Shown here piece by piece: positions 5,864 to 6,124 of a DNA stretch of 6,124 bases (position 1 is the first letter of the stretch; every line of letters begins with the position of its first letter). The notes below the pieces were generated by a model that worked only from the letters and a program-made list of their open reading frames with translations, was not told the origin of the DNA and did no database searches. The stretch is from Chloroflexota bacterium (GTDB taxonomy: Bacteria; Chloroflexota; Anaerolineae; Anaerolineales; UBA4823): contig JAJZSS010000116.1 in the NCBI GenBank assembly GCA_021849525.1, positions 1 to 6,124 on the forward strand, written 5' to 3'. Both the position numbers and the translations under genes were made by a program.

Positions 5864-5907
5864 CCTTGAAAATTAAATCCAGTATAATTCATCTGTTTCT
5901 AATATAC

Positions 5908-5923
5908 TTGACATCTGGGTCAA
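5908..5923. repeat. Inverted repeat over the permease -35
   Basis: TTGAC, 6 bp, GTCAA is a perfect 5-bp inverted repeat whose left arm is the -35 hexamer. A second palindrome, ATGATCAT (5932-5939), overlaps the -10. Both are placed where a repressor could act, but each is short enough to arise by chance. Confidence 0.4.
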
Positions 5924-5936
5924 CCGGGTATATGAT
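5908..5936 (+). promoter_or_regulatory. Near-consensus sigma-70-type promoter of the APC permease gene
   Basis: TTGACA (5908-5913, 6 of 6) and TATGAT (5931-5936, 5 of 6) are separated by exactly 17 bp. Transcription would start at about 5942-5944, giving a leader near 30 nt with AAAGGA at 5952-5957. That Shine-Dalgarno lies 14 nt before the ATG, a somewhat long spacing. It is the best housekeeping promoter in the window. The leader is too short to hold a c-di-AMP (ydaO) or other known riboswitch. Confidence 0.85.
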
Positions 5937-5971
5937 CATTCGCTTGCGCACAAAGGAACGCGATAACATAC

Positions 5972-6124
5972 ATGAGTCCAAACTCTTCTGAAAATGGTAA
6001 TCCATTCAGCCGTGTAGTGGGCGATGAGCCTCGCCGCGGATTATCTACATGGCTAATTGGCCATCCCCTCCAAACTGCTGATGCCCCGCATCAAACGATA
6101 GGCAAAGCGATTGGTCTGGCGGTT
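5972..6124 (+). CDS. APC-family permease, KimA/YdaO-like, N-terminus only (runs off right edge)
   Basis: Only the first 51 codons are present. After a polar N-terminal tail of about 23 residues comes LSTWLIGHPLQTADAPHQ, then IGKAIGLAV at the window edge. The pattern WLIG-x-PL, a short polar stretch, then K-x-x-x-LAV resembles the start of large APC-superfamily permeases related to B. subtilis KimA (YdaO), in which the first membrane helix with SSDALSS follows directly. KimA itself imports potassium, while other members are annotated as amino acid permeases, so the substrate is open. The ATG at 5972 is chosen because it follows a strong promoter and AAAGGA. The call rests on a short segment, hence the reduced confidence. 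Confidence 0.7.
   Translation, partial: MSPNSSENGNPFSRVVGDEPRRGLSTWLIGHPLQTADAPHQTIGKAIGLAV

Noticed and set aside
5883..5888. TATAAT between the terminator and the permease promoter
   Set aside because: No -35 element at a suitable distance (TTGAAA at 5866 leaves only 11 bp), and the downstream TTGACA/TATGAT pair is clearly better.
5864..5971. c-di-AMP (ydaO-type) riboswitch before the KimA/YdaO-like permease
   Set aside because: The predicted leader is about 30 nt, and the whole gap after the terminator is about 108 nt with no multi-helix structure that I can see.
1..6124. Mobile elements, CRISPR repeats, toxin-antitoxin pairs, phage or defence genes
   Set aside because: No transposase, recombinase, regularly spaced repeats, terminal inverted repeats or defence-type domains were found on either strand. 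All long frames are accounted for by housekeeping, metabolic, envelope or transport genes.

Overview
The window is about 6.1 kb of ordinary-looking bacterial chromosome with moderate GC and dense genes. It holds seven genes, two of them cut by the window edges. The gene content and protein style suggest an Anaerolineae-type Chloroflexota. The clues are an Sdt1-like pyrimidine nucleotidase, a glutaconate-CoA-transferase-type A subunit, membrane-anchored S41 and HtrA proteases, and the N-terminus of a KimA/YdaO-like APC permease. This placement is inferred from family resemblance and was not tested by phylogeny.

Region 1 (1-631): the 5' part of mutL runs leftward off the window from a start at 551. 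A short divergent control region (552-631) follows. Both divergent genes have a consensus TATAAT placed exactly 6 nt before their ATG, and neither has a Shine-Dalgarno sequence, so both mRNAs are probably leaderless. The control region also holds several short palindromes.

Region 2 (632-2361): a tight rightward operon of three genes. They are a HAD-superfamily nucleotidase, an 89-aa single-pass membrane protein of unknown function, and a CoA-transferase A subunit whose start codon lies inside the end of the small gene. No B subunit follows. The gap at 2362-2567 (206 bp) holds a hairpin at the stop codon, a possible promoter and a pair of 9-bp direct repeats.

Region 3 (2568-5804): three consecutive genes for membrane-associated proteases of three different families. 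They are an S41 C-terminal processing protease with a PDZ domain, a YugP-type zinc metallopeptidase with HELGH, and an S1C HtrA/DegP-type serine protease with a PDZ domain. All expected catalytic residues are present. The set looks like an envelope protein processing and quality-control cluster, closed by a strong intrinsic terminator at 5833-5863.

Region 4 (5864-6124): a near-consensus sigma-70-type promoter (TTGACA, 17 bp, TATGAT), overlapped by small palindromes, drives the start of an APC-family permease that runs off the right edge. I see no rRNA, tRNA, CRISPR array, insertion sequence, phage gene or defence system. The most interesting items are the mirrored leaderless promoters, the three-protease cluster, the orphan CoA-transferase subunit and the small unknown membrane protein.
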